Shown here piece by piece: positions 14,039 through 20,469 of a stretch of DNA of 20,469 bases. The stretch's first letter is position 1; the number at the start of each line of letters is the position of its first letter. The notes under the pieces were generated by a model that saw nothing but the letters and a program-made list of their open reading frames with translations, was not told the DNA's origin and searched no databases. Both the position numbers and the translations under genes were made by a program. Source of the DNA: Alphaproteobacteria bacterium (GTDB lineage Bacteria; Pseudomonadota; Alphaproteobacteria; Micropepsales; Micropepsaceae); NCBI GenBank assembly GCA_947455695.1, contig CANGRN010000001.1:1-20469 (forward strand), read 5' to 3'.

Positions 14039-15169
14039 TCAGACCACGTGCTGCTCGGCCTGAATCAGCCCGCGGATATAGCCGAACTCGAAGGCAAAGT
14101 TTTCATTGGTGCCCCACTCGGCATTCTCGCCCACAACCTTGGGGGCGTGGTCGGGCATCAGCAGGTCCTCATAGCCGACTTCGCGATAGACCTTGAGCGC
14201 CTTGACGAAATCGACATCGCCTTCGTCCGGGAACATCTCGGCGACGAAATCGCTGCGATGGCCGCGGATGTTGCGGAAATGGACGTTGAAGATCTTCTTG
14301 CGGCTGCCGAACCAGCGGATTACGTCGCCGATCTCGGCATTGGGATTTTCCAGGTCTTCCGACACGGTGCCCTGGCAGAAGTTCAGGCCGTGATAGGGGC
14401 TTTCCTTGTAGCTGACGAACTGCTTCAGGCCGTCGATGGTTCCCAGCACGGTGTGGATGCCGCGATAGCCTTCCGGCGGCATGCCCGGATCGTTGGGATG
14501 GCAGGCGATGCGCACCTTGTACTCATTGGCCACCGGCACGACGTGATCCAGGAAATAATGGATACGCTCCCAGAAGGCGTCTTCATTGACGATGCCGGCC
14601 TTGGTCAGCGGCGGGTTCTTGGCCTGGGCGTCCTTGAAATTCCACTTGTTGTAGACGGTGTCGCCGCGGCCGGGCACTTCCTCGGAACGCACCACGCCCA
14701 GGATGGACATATTGTATTTCAGGGTGCGGATGCCGGTGGCGGCGCAGGTGCGAATGTGGTTCTGGAATGCCTCGATCTCGCGCGAACGCTCCGGCTCCTT
14801 GCCCAGCATGATGCCGGGATTCTTCTCCCGGTCGATCAGCGAGGAGGTGAGCAGCACGCTGTCCACCAGCTCCACCTTCACTTTGTGCTTGTCGGCGATG
14901 TCCAGCATCACCTTCATTTCATCGGCGGTGGGATACAGCCGGGTCGGGTCGGCGATCTTGGGGCTGGTGCAGATGGCGTCCACGCCGAACCGCGCCACCC
15001 AGGCGGCTGTGCGGTCGGTCAGGGCGCCAAACTGGTGACCCAGACGCGCCTTCAGCGGCGGCAGCTTGCCGCCGGCTTTCCTGGGTGCGGCGTCGGCCGC
15101 GGGCACGCTGCCTGCGGCAACGGCGGCGGCCCCTGCGCCGGTGACGGAAAAGAATTTGCGGCGATCCAT
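14039..15169 (-). CDS. Mannonate dehydratase (UxuA family) with a Tat signal
   Basis: This 376-residue TIM-barrel enzyme is of the UxuA type, which dehydrates D-mannonate to 2-keto-3-deoxygluconate. Conserved segments are CHPNDPGMPPEGYRGIHTVLG (223-243), LNFCQGTVSE (262-271), IFNVHFRNIRG (293-303), FPDEGDVDF (313-321) and LLMPDHAPK (336-344). Likely metal ligands are H224, C265, H297 and D340, all present. Unusually, the N-terminus is a twin-arginine leader: MDRRKFFSVTGAGAAAVAAG, followed by an Ala-rich stretch to about residue 28. UxuA is normally cytoplasmic, so this version is predicted to be exported folded. AGGAG lies 8 nt before the start. It is the second gene of an operon with a binding-protein gene 20 bp upstream. 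The substrate may be an aldonate other than mannonate. Confidence 0.85.
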   Translation of the reverse strand: MDRRKFFSVTGAGAAAVAAGSVPAADAAPRKAGGKLPPLKARLGHQFGALTDRTAAWVARFGVDAICTSPKIADPTRLYPTADEMKVMLDIADKHKVKVELVDSVLLTSSLIDREKNPGIMLGKEPERSREIEAFQNHIRTCAATGIRTLKYNMSILGVVRSEEVPGRGDTVYNKWNFKDAQAKNPPLTKAGIVNEDAFWERIHYFLDHVVPVANEYKVRIACHPNDPGMPPEGYRGIHTVLGTIDGLKQFVSYKESPYHGLNFCQGTVSEDLENPNAEIGDVIRWFGSRKKIFNVHFRNIRGHRSDFVAEMFPDEGDVDFVKALKVYREVGYEDLLMPDHAPKVVGENAEWGTNENFAFEFGYIRGLIQAEQHVV

Positions 15170-15189
15170 TGAAGCGTCTCCTGGTTGGT

Positions 15190-15948
15190 CTAGTGCGAAA
15201 CCGGTTTCAGCCCGGCCTTGATACTGGCGTCGTGTCCTCTGGGCCCGCGAAGGTCGTCCAGCATGCCTCTCGCGTCCATTGCATTCTGCGCATCGTTGGT
15301 GATGGCAGCGGTATAGATGGTGGTCATCTGCAGATCATCGGGCAGCGGCCAGACCGTCACGCCCGGATTGGGCAGCATCTCGCTGATCAGGGTGACGCCA
15401 TATTGGGCCTGGCCGCTGGCCACCGCGTCGGCAACGCCGGTTCCGTTGGGTTTCAGCACCGCCTTGGCGCGCACTTGCGGACCCACGCCCAGTCTGTCGG
15501 CCTGGGACAGGAAGAATACCCCGGTGATGCCGCCCGAGGCCGGATCGACATACGTGATATTTTGGGCTGCCAGCAGGGTTGCCTTGAACTGGGCGCTGTC
15601 GGCGATGGCCGGTTTGGGCGCGCCCCGCTTTGCCCCGATTCCCGCGACCATCTGGGCCAAATCGGAATGGGCCGCCGAAACCTTGTTTTCCCTGGTCAGG
15701 GCGTCCAGCACCGCCTGGGTACCGATCACCAGATCGAATTTCTCGCCCGCCTCGATGCGCTTTTGCACCCCGCCGGCGGTATCGCTGACCACCGTGACGG
15801 TGTTGCCCGTGCGTGCGCCATATTCGGCGGCCAGGGCGCGCACCGGCATGGACATGCCCGCGCCGGTGAGGATTTTCAGCTCCCGGGCATCAGCGGATGC
15901 CATTCCGGCCAGCAGGCAAAGCAGGGCCGGAACGGCAAAACGAGGCAT
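15190..15948 (-). CDS. Periplasmic ModA-like substrate-binding protein
   Basis: This 252-residue protein has a Sec signal peptide (MPRFAVPALLCLLAGMASADA) and then the start of a molybdate-binding-protein-like fold (LKILTGAGMSMPVRALAAEY), continuing with TVVSDTAGGVQKRIEAGEKFDLVIGTQAVLDAL and ITYVDPASGGITGVFF. The ligand is not certain: ModA-like proteins bind molybdate or tungstate, but many members of this fold with no ABC partner bind other anions. No permease or ATPase gene is nearby, and the gene is in an operon with the mannonate dehydratase, so an organic acid ligand is worth testing. The start ATG 15946-15948 has AAGGGA at good spacing; the frame is open 16 codons further upstream without a signal-like sequence. 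Confidence 0.75.
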   Translation of the reverse strand: MPRFAVPALLCLLAGMASADARELKILTGAGMSMPVRALAAEYGARTGNTVTVVSDTAGGVQKRIEAGEKFDLVIGTQAVLDALTRENKVSAAHSDLAQMVAGIGAKRGAPKPAIADSAQFKATLLAAQNITYVDPASGGITGVFFLSQADRLGVGPQVRAKAVLKPNGTGVADAVASGQAQYGVTLISEMLPNPGVTVWPLPDDLQMTTIYTAAITNDAQNAMDARGMLDDLRGPRGHDASIKAGLKPVSH

Positions 15949-15980
15949 CTTGATCCCTTGGAGCTGCGGGCGCTTATGTC

Positions 15981-16009
15981 TTGTTGCGCGCGCCACGCCA
16001 GCGTTTTAT
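15981..16009 (+). promoter_or_regulatory. Promoter candidate for the SRPBCC/hydroxyacid dehydrogenase unit
   Basis: TTGTTG (15981-15986), a 17-bp spacer and TTTTAT (16004-16009) lie 40 bp before the start at 16049 in the divergent gap. The match is partial, so it is a candidate only. Confidence 0.4.
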
Positions 16010-16048
16010 CAGGGAATAAACAGGGCGCAAAGCAAAGGGGATGAAGCG

Positions 16049-16540
16049 ATGAAGACAGGGTTTCTCGCAAGCGCAGCAATCGCGGCGGCGCTGCTGGCGG
16101 CGCCGGCTGCCGGGGCTGCGGAATACACCACCATCCTGCTGGACAAGGTGGTCAACAGGACGCCGGACCAGACCTGGGCCAAGATCGGTCCCTATTGCGC
16201 CATCGCCACCTGGCTGAAGGTCACCTGCGTGATCACCGGCAATGTCACCGGCACGCCGTTCGGCACCAACCGGCTGCTCAACGGCAACAACAATGAAGTG
16301 ATGGTGGCGTCGACACCCTATTCCTACACCTACACCCAGCCGTCCTCGACCATCCTGTATCACGGCACCCCGGCGGTCGAACCGCTGGACCGTGGCCGCC
16401 AGACCCGGATCGTCTACAGCCTGTTCTATGACCAGGCGCCCTTGGGCACGACCCAGGCCAAGATCGAAAATCGCGCAATGCGCACCAAGCGTTTCAACGA
16501 GGCGCTGGACAACATGAAAGCCATGGCGGAAGCACAGTAA
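16049..16540 (+). CDS. Secreted SRPBCC-like (polyketide cyclase/dehydrase fold) protein
   Basis: This 163-residue protein starts with a Sec signal peptide (MKTGFLASAAIAAALLAAPAAGAA). The rest fits the SRPBCC/START-like pattern: an N-terminal strand and helix with DKVVNRTPDQTWAKIGPYCAIATWL, then GTNRLLNGNNNEVMVASTPYSYTYT, and a later strand TRIVYSLFYDQAPLG, ending in a long amphipathic helix. Such domains bind hydrophobic ligands or act as cyclases; the ligand here is unknown. C50 and C60 (PYCAI, VTCVI) could form a disulfide in the periplasm. AGGGG precedes the ATG. The stop TAA overlaps the next start by one base (TAATG), so translation is coupled to the hydroxyacid dehydrogenase, although that enzyme is cytoplasmic. 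Confidence 0.65.
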   Translation: MKTGFLASAAIAAALLAAPAAGAAEYTTILLDKVVNRTPDQTWAKIGPYCAIATWLKVTCVITGNVTGTPFGTNRLLNGNNNEVMVASTPYSYTYTQPSSTILYHGTPAVEPLDRGRQTRIVYSLFYDQAPLGTTQAKIENRAMRTKRFNEALDNMKAMAEAQ

Positions 16541-17457
16541 TGATCGACATTTTGCAGCTGGTTCCTCTGCGTCCCGAAGTCCAGAAAGACCTGGAAGCGC
16601 GCTATCGCCTGCATGGCAAGGCGGATTTCGACAAGGTCGCCGGTGTCATTCGCGGCTGCGTCACCAACGGCCATTCCGGCCCGCCGCCCGAAATGATCGA
16701 CCGCATGCCCAAGCTGGAGATCATCGCTTCGGCCAGCGTCGGCTATGACGGCATCCCGGTGGAATATGCCCGCTCCAAGGGCATCCCGGTCTGCAACACG
16801 CCCGACGTGCTGAATGACGATGTCGCCGATCTGGCCATCGCGCTGATGATCATGACGGCGCGCAAGCTGGTGGTGACCGATCGCTATGTGCGCAGTGGCG
16901 GCTGGGCCAAGCATGGCGAGCATCCGCTCGCCAATCGCGCCAGCGGCAAGCGCGTGGGCATCCTGGGGATGGGCCGCATCGGCAAGGAAATCGGCAAGCG
17001 CGCCACGGCGATGAACAACAGTGTCGCCTATCACAGCCGCAAGCCCGTCGCGGATGTGCCGTACAAGCACTATCCCGACCTGGTCGAGCTGGCGAAGAAC
17101 AGCGACTTCCTGGTCATCATCATTCCGTCCACGCCCCAGACCAACAAGATCGTCAACAAGGCGGTGATCGAGGCGCTGGGTCCGACCGGTATTCTGGTCA
17201 ATGTCGCGCGCGGCGCGGTGGTGGACGAGGACGCGCTGGTTGAAGCCCTGGTGTCCGGCAAGCTGGGCGGCGCGGGTCTGGACGTGTTCGTCAATGAGCC
17301 GCATGTGCCGGAAGCCTTGCTGTCCATGGACAATGTCGTGCTGCAGCCCCATGTCGGCAGCGGCACGCACGAGACCCGCCGCGCCATGAGCCAGTTGGTG
17401 CTCGACAATCTCGATGCCAAGTTCGCCGGCAAGCCGCTGCTGACGGAAATAAAATAG
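16540..17457 (+). CDS. D-isomer-specific 2-hydroxyacid dehydrogenase, glyoxylate/hydroxypyruvate reductase type
   Basis: This 305-residue cytoplasmic oxidoreductase has its nucleotide fold at about 95-280. The dinucleotide motif is GMGRIG (143-148) in VGILGMGRIGKEIGKR. The catalytic residues are R224 (NVARGAVVDE), E253 (FVNEP) and H271 (QPHVGSGTHETR). The segment YHSRKP (164-169) after the second strand has S166-R167 instead of an acidic residue, which suggests NADP(H) preference as in the glyoxylate/hydroxypyruvate reductases. The exact substrate is uncertain; glyoxylate, hydroxypyruvate or another 2-keto acid fits. The start is coupled to the preceding stop. The nearby sugar-acid genes suggest a role in reducing keto acids, but this is only context. 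Confidence 0.87.
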   Translation: MIDILQLVPLRPEVQKDLEARYRLHGKADFDKVAGVIRGCVTNGHSGPPPEMIDRMPKLEIIASASVGYDGIPVEYARSKGIPVCNTPDVLNDDVADLAIALMIMTARKLVVTDRYVRSGGWAKHGEHPLANRASGKRVGILGMGRIGKEIGKRATAMNNSVAYHSRKPVADVPYKHYPDLVELAKNSDFLVIIIPSTPQTNKIVNKAVIEALGPTGILVNVARGAVVDEDALVEALVSGKLGGAGLDVFVNEPHVPEALLSMDNVVLQPHVGSGTHETRRAMSQLVLDNLDAKFAGKPLLTEIK

Positions 17458-17461
17458 CGCA

Positions 17462-17490
17462 CCATGGGCGGGCTTGACCCGCCCATCCAG
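17462..17490 (+). repeat. REP-like palindromic element, copy 1
   Basis: ATGGGCGGG (17464-17472) pairs perfectly with CCCGCCCAT (17478-17486) around the loop CTTGA, flanked by CC and CCAG. The motif GGGCTTGACCC followed by CCATCC is of a type common between genes in alphaproteobacteria. It starts 4 bp after the hydroxyacid dehydrogenase stop and may also act as a terminator. Confidence 0.7.
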
Positions 17491-17515
17491 GGCAACAAGC
17501 ACCGCGCCCAGTCAT

Positions 17516-17544
17516 CTGGATGGCTGGGTTAAGCCCGGCCATGG
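17516..17544 (-). repeat. REP-like palindromic element, copy 2 (inverted)
   Basis: ATGGCTGGG (17520-17528) pairs with CCCGGCCAT (17534-17542), one G-T wobble, loop TTAAG. Its reverse complement matches copy 1 at all but a few positions across 29 bases. The two copies are 25 bp apart in opposite orientation, the arrangement of a paired REP (BIME-like) unit between convergent genes. Confidence 0.7.
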
Positions 17545-17553
17545 CGAGAAGCT

Positions 17554-18273
17554 TTAGCGAACGAACTCTGTAACCGCGTACAAAAACCCGGCGCCCGCGA
17601 GGGTGGCGAAGGTCGTGGACAGGCGGGGATAGGCGCGGTGGCTTTCGGGCAGAAGCCCCGATGCGCCGATATGCAGGAAAAAGCCGCAGAACAGCGCCAG
17701 CAGCAGCGCCAGCGTTCCCGCACTCGCCGCCACCAGCAAGCTCAGCCCGGCGCCTACCACCGGGGCGACCGCATCCACCGCCAGCCACCGCAGGGCAAAA
17801 TTGCGGCTGCCGCCATTCCTGGTCACGACATTCACGGTGTTGAGGCCGTCGGCGAAATCATGCGCCAGCACCGCGGTGGCCACCACCAGCCCGATGGCCT
17901 GGCTGGCCTGGAAGGCGATGCCCATGGCGAAACCGTCCAGCACGCTATGGGCGGAAAAACTCGCCGCGCCGATCATGCCGCGCGCCGGATTGGCCTGGCC
18001 TTCGCAGTCATGGCGCGCCACCAGCCGGTCCAGCACGGTGTAGAGAAAGAAACCCAGTGCCGCGACCGCCAGCAAGGCGCGGGGTTGGTACACGCCCTTG
18101 CCCGCTTCCAGCGCTTCCGGCGCCAGATCGAAGAAGGCCACGCCGATCACCGCGCCGGCCGAAAAGCCCATCACCAGCGGCAGCTTGCCGGCCCACTTCA
18201 AGGCCAGCGCGCCGCCGGCCATGGTGGCGGCGCAGGCGGCAAACGCGATGGCGAGGACGAAGGCGGCGGTCAT
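17554..18273 (-). CDS. ZIP-family metal transporter
   Basis: This 239-residue membrane protein has about eight hydrophobic segments. The two metal-binding helices of the ZIP fold are visible: HSVLDGFAMGIA (109-120, with H109 and D113) and HDFADGLN (138-145, with H138 and D142). H201 in FLHIGASGLLPE lies in a later helix and could also coordinate. ZIP transporters bring zinc or other divalent metals into the cytoplasm; the metal here is not known. The loop between helices 3 and 4 is short and lacks the His-rich region seen in eukaryotic members. It is divergent from the phosphodiesterase gene across 111 bp. No Fur/Zur-type operator is obvious. Confidence 0.88.
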   Translation of the reverse strand: MTAAFVLAIAFAACAATMAGGALALKWAGKLPLVMGFSAGAVIGVAFFDLAPEALEAGKGVYQPRALLAVAALGFFLYTVLDRLVARHDCEGQANPARGMIGAASFSAHSVLDGFAMGIAFQASQAIGLVVATAVLAHDFADGLNTVNVVTRNGGSRNFALRWLAVDAVAPVVGAGLSLLVAASAGTLALLLALFCGFFLHIGASGLLPESHRAYPRLSTTFATLAGAGFLYAVTEFVR

Positions 18274-18384
18274 GGCAAGCCTTTATCGCGGGACGCGGCC
18301 AGCGGCAACCTTCACAGCTTCTTCACACCCCGGGCCTTGGCCTTGGTCCCACACCTGGCTTAGCGTTCATGCCGGAGGCACATC

Positions 18385-19605
18385 ATGCGAAAAATTCTGA
18401 CGTTCCTGACGATGGGCTTGTCGGCGTTGGCCGCCCTTTGCCTGCCGGTCCAGGCCGCGGCGAAGCACAAGTTGCTGGTCATTTCGGTGGACGGGATGGA
18501 CTGGCGCTATTTGCGCGATGCCGACTCCCTGGGCTTGAAGCTGCCCAATATCCGCAAGCTGCTGGCGCGCTCGCAAGTGGCGGATGGCGTGACCGGCGTC
18601 TGGCCGACCGTCACATGGCCGTCGCACACCTCCATGCTGACGGGCGTGCCGCCTTTCCGTCACGGCATCCTGGCCAATGCCAGCGGTCCTCTGGATATCA
18701 CCCAAAGCTACTGGTCGGCGTCCAAGATCAAGGTGCCTTCGCTGCTGCAATGCGCGCGCGCTGCGGGGCTGACCACTGCGGCAGTCAACTGGCCGGTGAC
18801 GGTGAATGCGGAGCTGAACTGGAATCTTCCGGAGGCCTATGCCAAGCGCAACGGCGATTCCTCGGACCTGGAAAGCGTCGACCGCTATGGCACGCCGGGC
18901 CTGGTTGCGGAGATTACGCGCCATCGTCCCTCCTTCGGTTACCGTTGGCTGGACGACCGCACCCGCACCTTGGCCACGATCTATCTGCTCCAGCACAAGC
19001 ATCCCGACCTGATGTTGCTGCATCTGGCGGAACTGGATTCCGAAGCCCATGAGGAAGGGCCATTTACGCCAGCCGCCAATGCCGTGGCGGAACGCTCCGA
19101 CGAACTGATCGGCGATATCCTGAAGGCGTTGCCCAAAGGCTATGACGTGGCGCTGGTATCCGATCACGGCTTTGAGCGCATCGACCATGTCGCCAATCTG
19201 AAGGCGATGGCGGCCGCGGCGGGGATCACCGGCGAACTGCAGATCGCCGGCGGGCTGGTGCGGACGGACGATCCCAGGATGGCGGACTGGCTGCGTGGTC
19301 AAAGCGGCAAGGGCGATGTGGGCCGCGCCGTGCCGCACGACGAGTTGATGCGTTTTGCCGGCGCCGATGCGCTGGCCGCGTTCGAACCGGCGCCGCATGT
19401 CATCTTCGGCAACGCCGCGACCGGCCCGGCGCACACACCATCCACGAACGCCGGCACGCATGGCTTCTGGCCCACGCGGCCCGACTATCACAGCATCTAT
19501 GCGCTGTCGGGCGCCGGCGTGAAGCCGGGCAAGCTGGGCGAAATCGAGATGGTGTCGCTGCGGGACCGCTTCGCGCAGGTCCTGGGACTGAACTGCCCGC
19601 GTTAG
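18385..19605 (+). CDS. Secreted NPP-type phosphodiesterase/nucleotide pyrophosphatase
   Basis: This 406-residue alkaline-phosphatase-superfamily enzyme has a Sec signal peptide (MRKILTFLTMGLSALAALCL, ending about QAAA). Residues fitting the two-zinc site are all visible: D36 (SVDGMDW), nucleophile T77 (PTVTWPSHTSMLTG), D218 and H222 (ELDSEAH), D260 and H261 (VSDHGFE), and H359 (GTHGFWP). Family members cleave phosphodiester or pyrophosphate bonds in nucleotides or phospholipid head groups, with the substrate set by loops that I cannot read. GGAGG is well spaced before the ATG. The stop overlaps the convergent transglutaminase-like stop by 4 bases. A role in scavenging phosphate or nucleotides in the periplasm is likely. 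Confidence 0.87.
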   Translation: MRKILTFLTMGLSALAALCLPVQAAAKHKLLVISVDGMDWRYLRDADSLGLKLPNIRKLLARSQVADGVTGVWPTVTWPSHTSMLTGVPPFRHGILANASGPLDITQSYWSASKIKVPSLLQCARAAGLTTAAVNWPVTVNAELNWNLPEAYAKRNGDSSDLESVDRYGTPGLVAEITRHRPSFGYRWLDDRTRTLATIYLLQHKHPDLMLLHLAELDSEAHEEGPFTPAANAVAERSDELIGDILKALPKGYDVALVSDHGFERIDHVANLKAMAAAAGITGELQIAGGLVRTDDPRMADWLRGQSGKGDVGRAVPHDELMRFAGADALAAFEPAPHVIFGNAATGPAHTPSTNAGTHGFWPTRPDYHSIYALSGAGVKPGKLGEIEMVSLRDRFAQVLGLNCPR

Positions 19606-20469
19606 CTCGCCGGGGTCATGTGGGGCAGTTGGGGGCTGTCCGGGTCCACCGGGATCACGTCCACGCCGACATCCACCACATGGTCATGGCCGCCCAGGAT
19701 GATGCCCGCCACCGGCGCGACATCGCCATAGTCGCGGCCCCAGGACGAGGTGACGTGGCTTTCGCCCACCAGGATATTGTTGGTGGGGTCCAGGTCCACC
19801 CAGCCGAAGGGCGGGGCCCAGACCGAGAACCAGGCATGGCTGGCATCGGCGCCCAGCAGGCGCGGCTTGCCCGGCGGCGGTTCCGTCAGCAGGTAACCGG
19901 AGACATAGCGCGCCGGCAGGCCCACGGCGCGCATCGCCGCGATGCCGACATGCGCCAGGTCCTGGCAGACGCCGGCGCGGATCTCGAACACCCGGTCCAC
20001 CGGCGTCGATACATCGGTGACGGTGGTGTCGTAGCGGAAATCCTTGTGGATGCGGTTCATCAGCTCGATGGCTCCTGCCAGGATCGGCCGGTGCGGGGGA
20101 AAGCTCACTGCGCCATAGGCGCCGATATCGCTTTCGAATTTGGTCATGGGCGAATCGAAGAGATACTGGACCGCGTCGCGTTCCTCTTCGTCCTGCGGAT
20201 TTTCCAGTCGCGCCCGCGCCTCTTCCCAGGGCAGGCTGTCGCGCGAAGCGCGCTGCGGCGCCGGCTTCACCGTCACCCGGCTTTCCGCCAGCACTTCCAG
20301 GTGGGTATGCGGCCGGTCGATGGAAAAGAGTTCAGTGGGATTTTGGAAATAATCGTCGCGCGCCACCCGGCTGGCCGGCTCCAGGCTCAAGGTGATGGAG
20401 CTGTCATGCACCGCCTGCAGCGGCGTGATGCGCGGACGTAAGTGCGCCAGGTGCCAGGAATGGGAAACA
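19602..20469 (-). CDS. Transglutaminase-like cysteine protease domain protein, cut by window edge
   Basis: The frame is open to the right edge, so the true start is outside; the visible part is 288 residues. The visible N-terminus (VSHSWHLAHLRPRITPLQAV) is the beta-rich transglutaminase N-terminal domain that usually begins a few residues after the start, so only a short piece is likely missing. The catalytic domain has the expected triad: Cys in AGVCQDLAH (codon 19965-19967), His in DASHAWFSVW, and Asp in WVDLDPTNN. These bacterial proteins are presumed proteases or peptide-modifying enzymes and are often encoded beside alpha-E and circularly permuted ATP-grasp genes, which may lie beyond the edge. 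The GTG at 20411 is not taken as the start because the family sequence continues upstream. Confidence 0.88.
   Translation of the reverse strand, partial: VSHSWHLAHLRPRITPLQAVHDSSITLSLEPASRVARDDYFQNPTELFSIDRPHTHLEVLAESRVTVKPAPQRASRDSLPWEEARARLENPQDEEERDAVQYLFDSPMTKFESDIGAYGAVSFPPHRPILAGAIELMNRIHKDFRYDTTVTDVSTPVDRVFEIRAGVCQDLAHVGIAAMRAVGLPARYVSGYLLTEPPPGKPRLLGADASHAWFSVWAPPFGWVDLDPTNNILVGESHVTSSWGRDYGDVAPVAGIILGGHDHVVDVGVDVIPVDPDSPQLPHMTPAS

Noticed and set aside
14048..15172. Long plus-strand open frame opposite the mannonate dehydratase
   Set aside because: No recognisable motif and biased composition; the minus strand has full UxuA motifs, a ribosome binding site and a terminator.
18367..19491. 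Long minus-strand open frame opposite the phosphodiesterase
   Set aside because: Composition typical of antisense frames; the plus strand has the complete two-metal site and a strong ribosome binding site.

Overview
This GC-rich window looks like chromosomal DNA of an alphaproteobacterium. The gene content (PriA, TalC-type transaldolase, XerC, DUF983, a ParA-like ATPase, a transglutaminase-like protease, periplasmic c-type cytochromes, PQQ-type sugar dehydrogenases), the codon bias and a REP-like palindrome of alphaproteobacterial type all fit. A relative of Rhizomicrobium/Micropepsaceae is possible, but that is only an impression. I see no phage, transposase, CRISPR or plasmid genes.

Layout, left to right. 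(1) Housekeeping block: the N-terminal part of priA (minus strand, cut by the left edge), divergent from a transaldolase gene that is followed by xerC. (2) Two tandem paralogous secreted PQQ-type (sorbosone/glucose) dehydrogenases, the second with its own promoter candidate, then a terminator hairpin and tRNA-Thr(CGT). (3) A secreted small cytochrome c (minus strand), divergent from a ParA-like ATPase that is translationally coupled to a small predicted ribbon-helix-helix protein with a cysteine-rich tail, then a secreted cytochrome P460-like protein and, convergent, a DUF983 zinc-ribbon membrane protein. (4) dgoD-dgoT, D-galactonate dehydratase and its MFS transporter. (5) A two-gene minus-strand unit of secreted proteins of unknown function, one with MORN repeats and a six-cysteine C-terminal domain. 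Upstream is a 331-bp gap holding a striking cluster of GTTCATC sites at about 11-bp spacing and a strong terminator for the next gene. (6) A minus-strand operon of a ModA-like binding protein and a Tat-signal mannonate dehydratase. (7) A secreted SRPBCC-like protein overlapping a D-2-hydroxyacid dehydrogenase gene. (8) A REP-like inverted palindrome pair, a ZIP metal transporter, a secreted NPP-type phosphodiesterase and a transglutaminase-like gene cut by the right edge.

A plausible theme is sugar and sugar-acid metabolism. Periplasmic PQQ dehydrogenases could oxidise aldoses and pass electrons to c-type cytochromes. The resulting aldonates could enter by DgoT and be dehydrated by DgoD, with a mannonate dehydratase, a hydroxyacid dehydrogenase and a transaldolase nearby. 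This is inference: the later enzymes (KDG/KDGal kinase, aldolase) and PQQ synthesis genes are not in the window. The items most worth a second look are the ParA/ribbon-helix-helix-Cys pair, the 11-bp repeat array, the exported mannonate dehydratase with its binding protein, and the diverged dehydrogenase pair.
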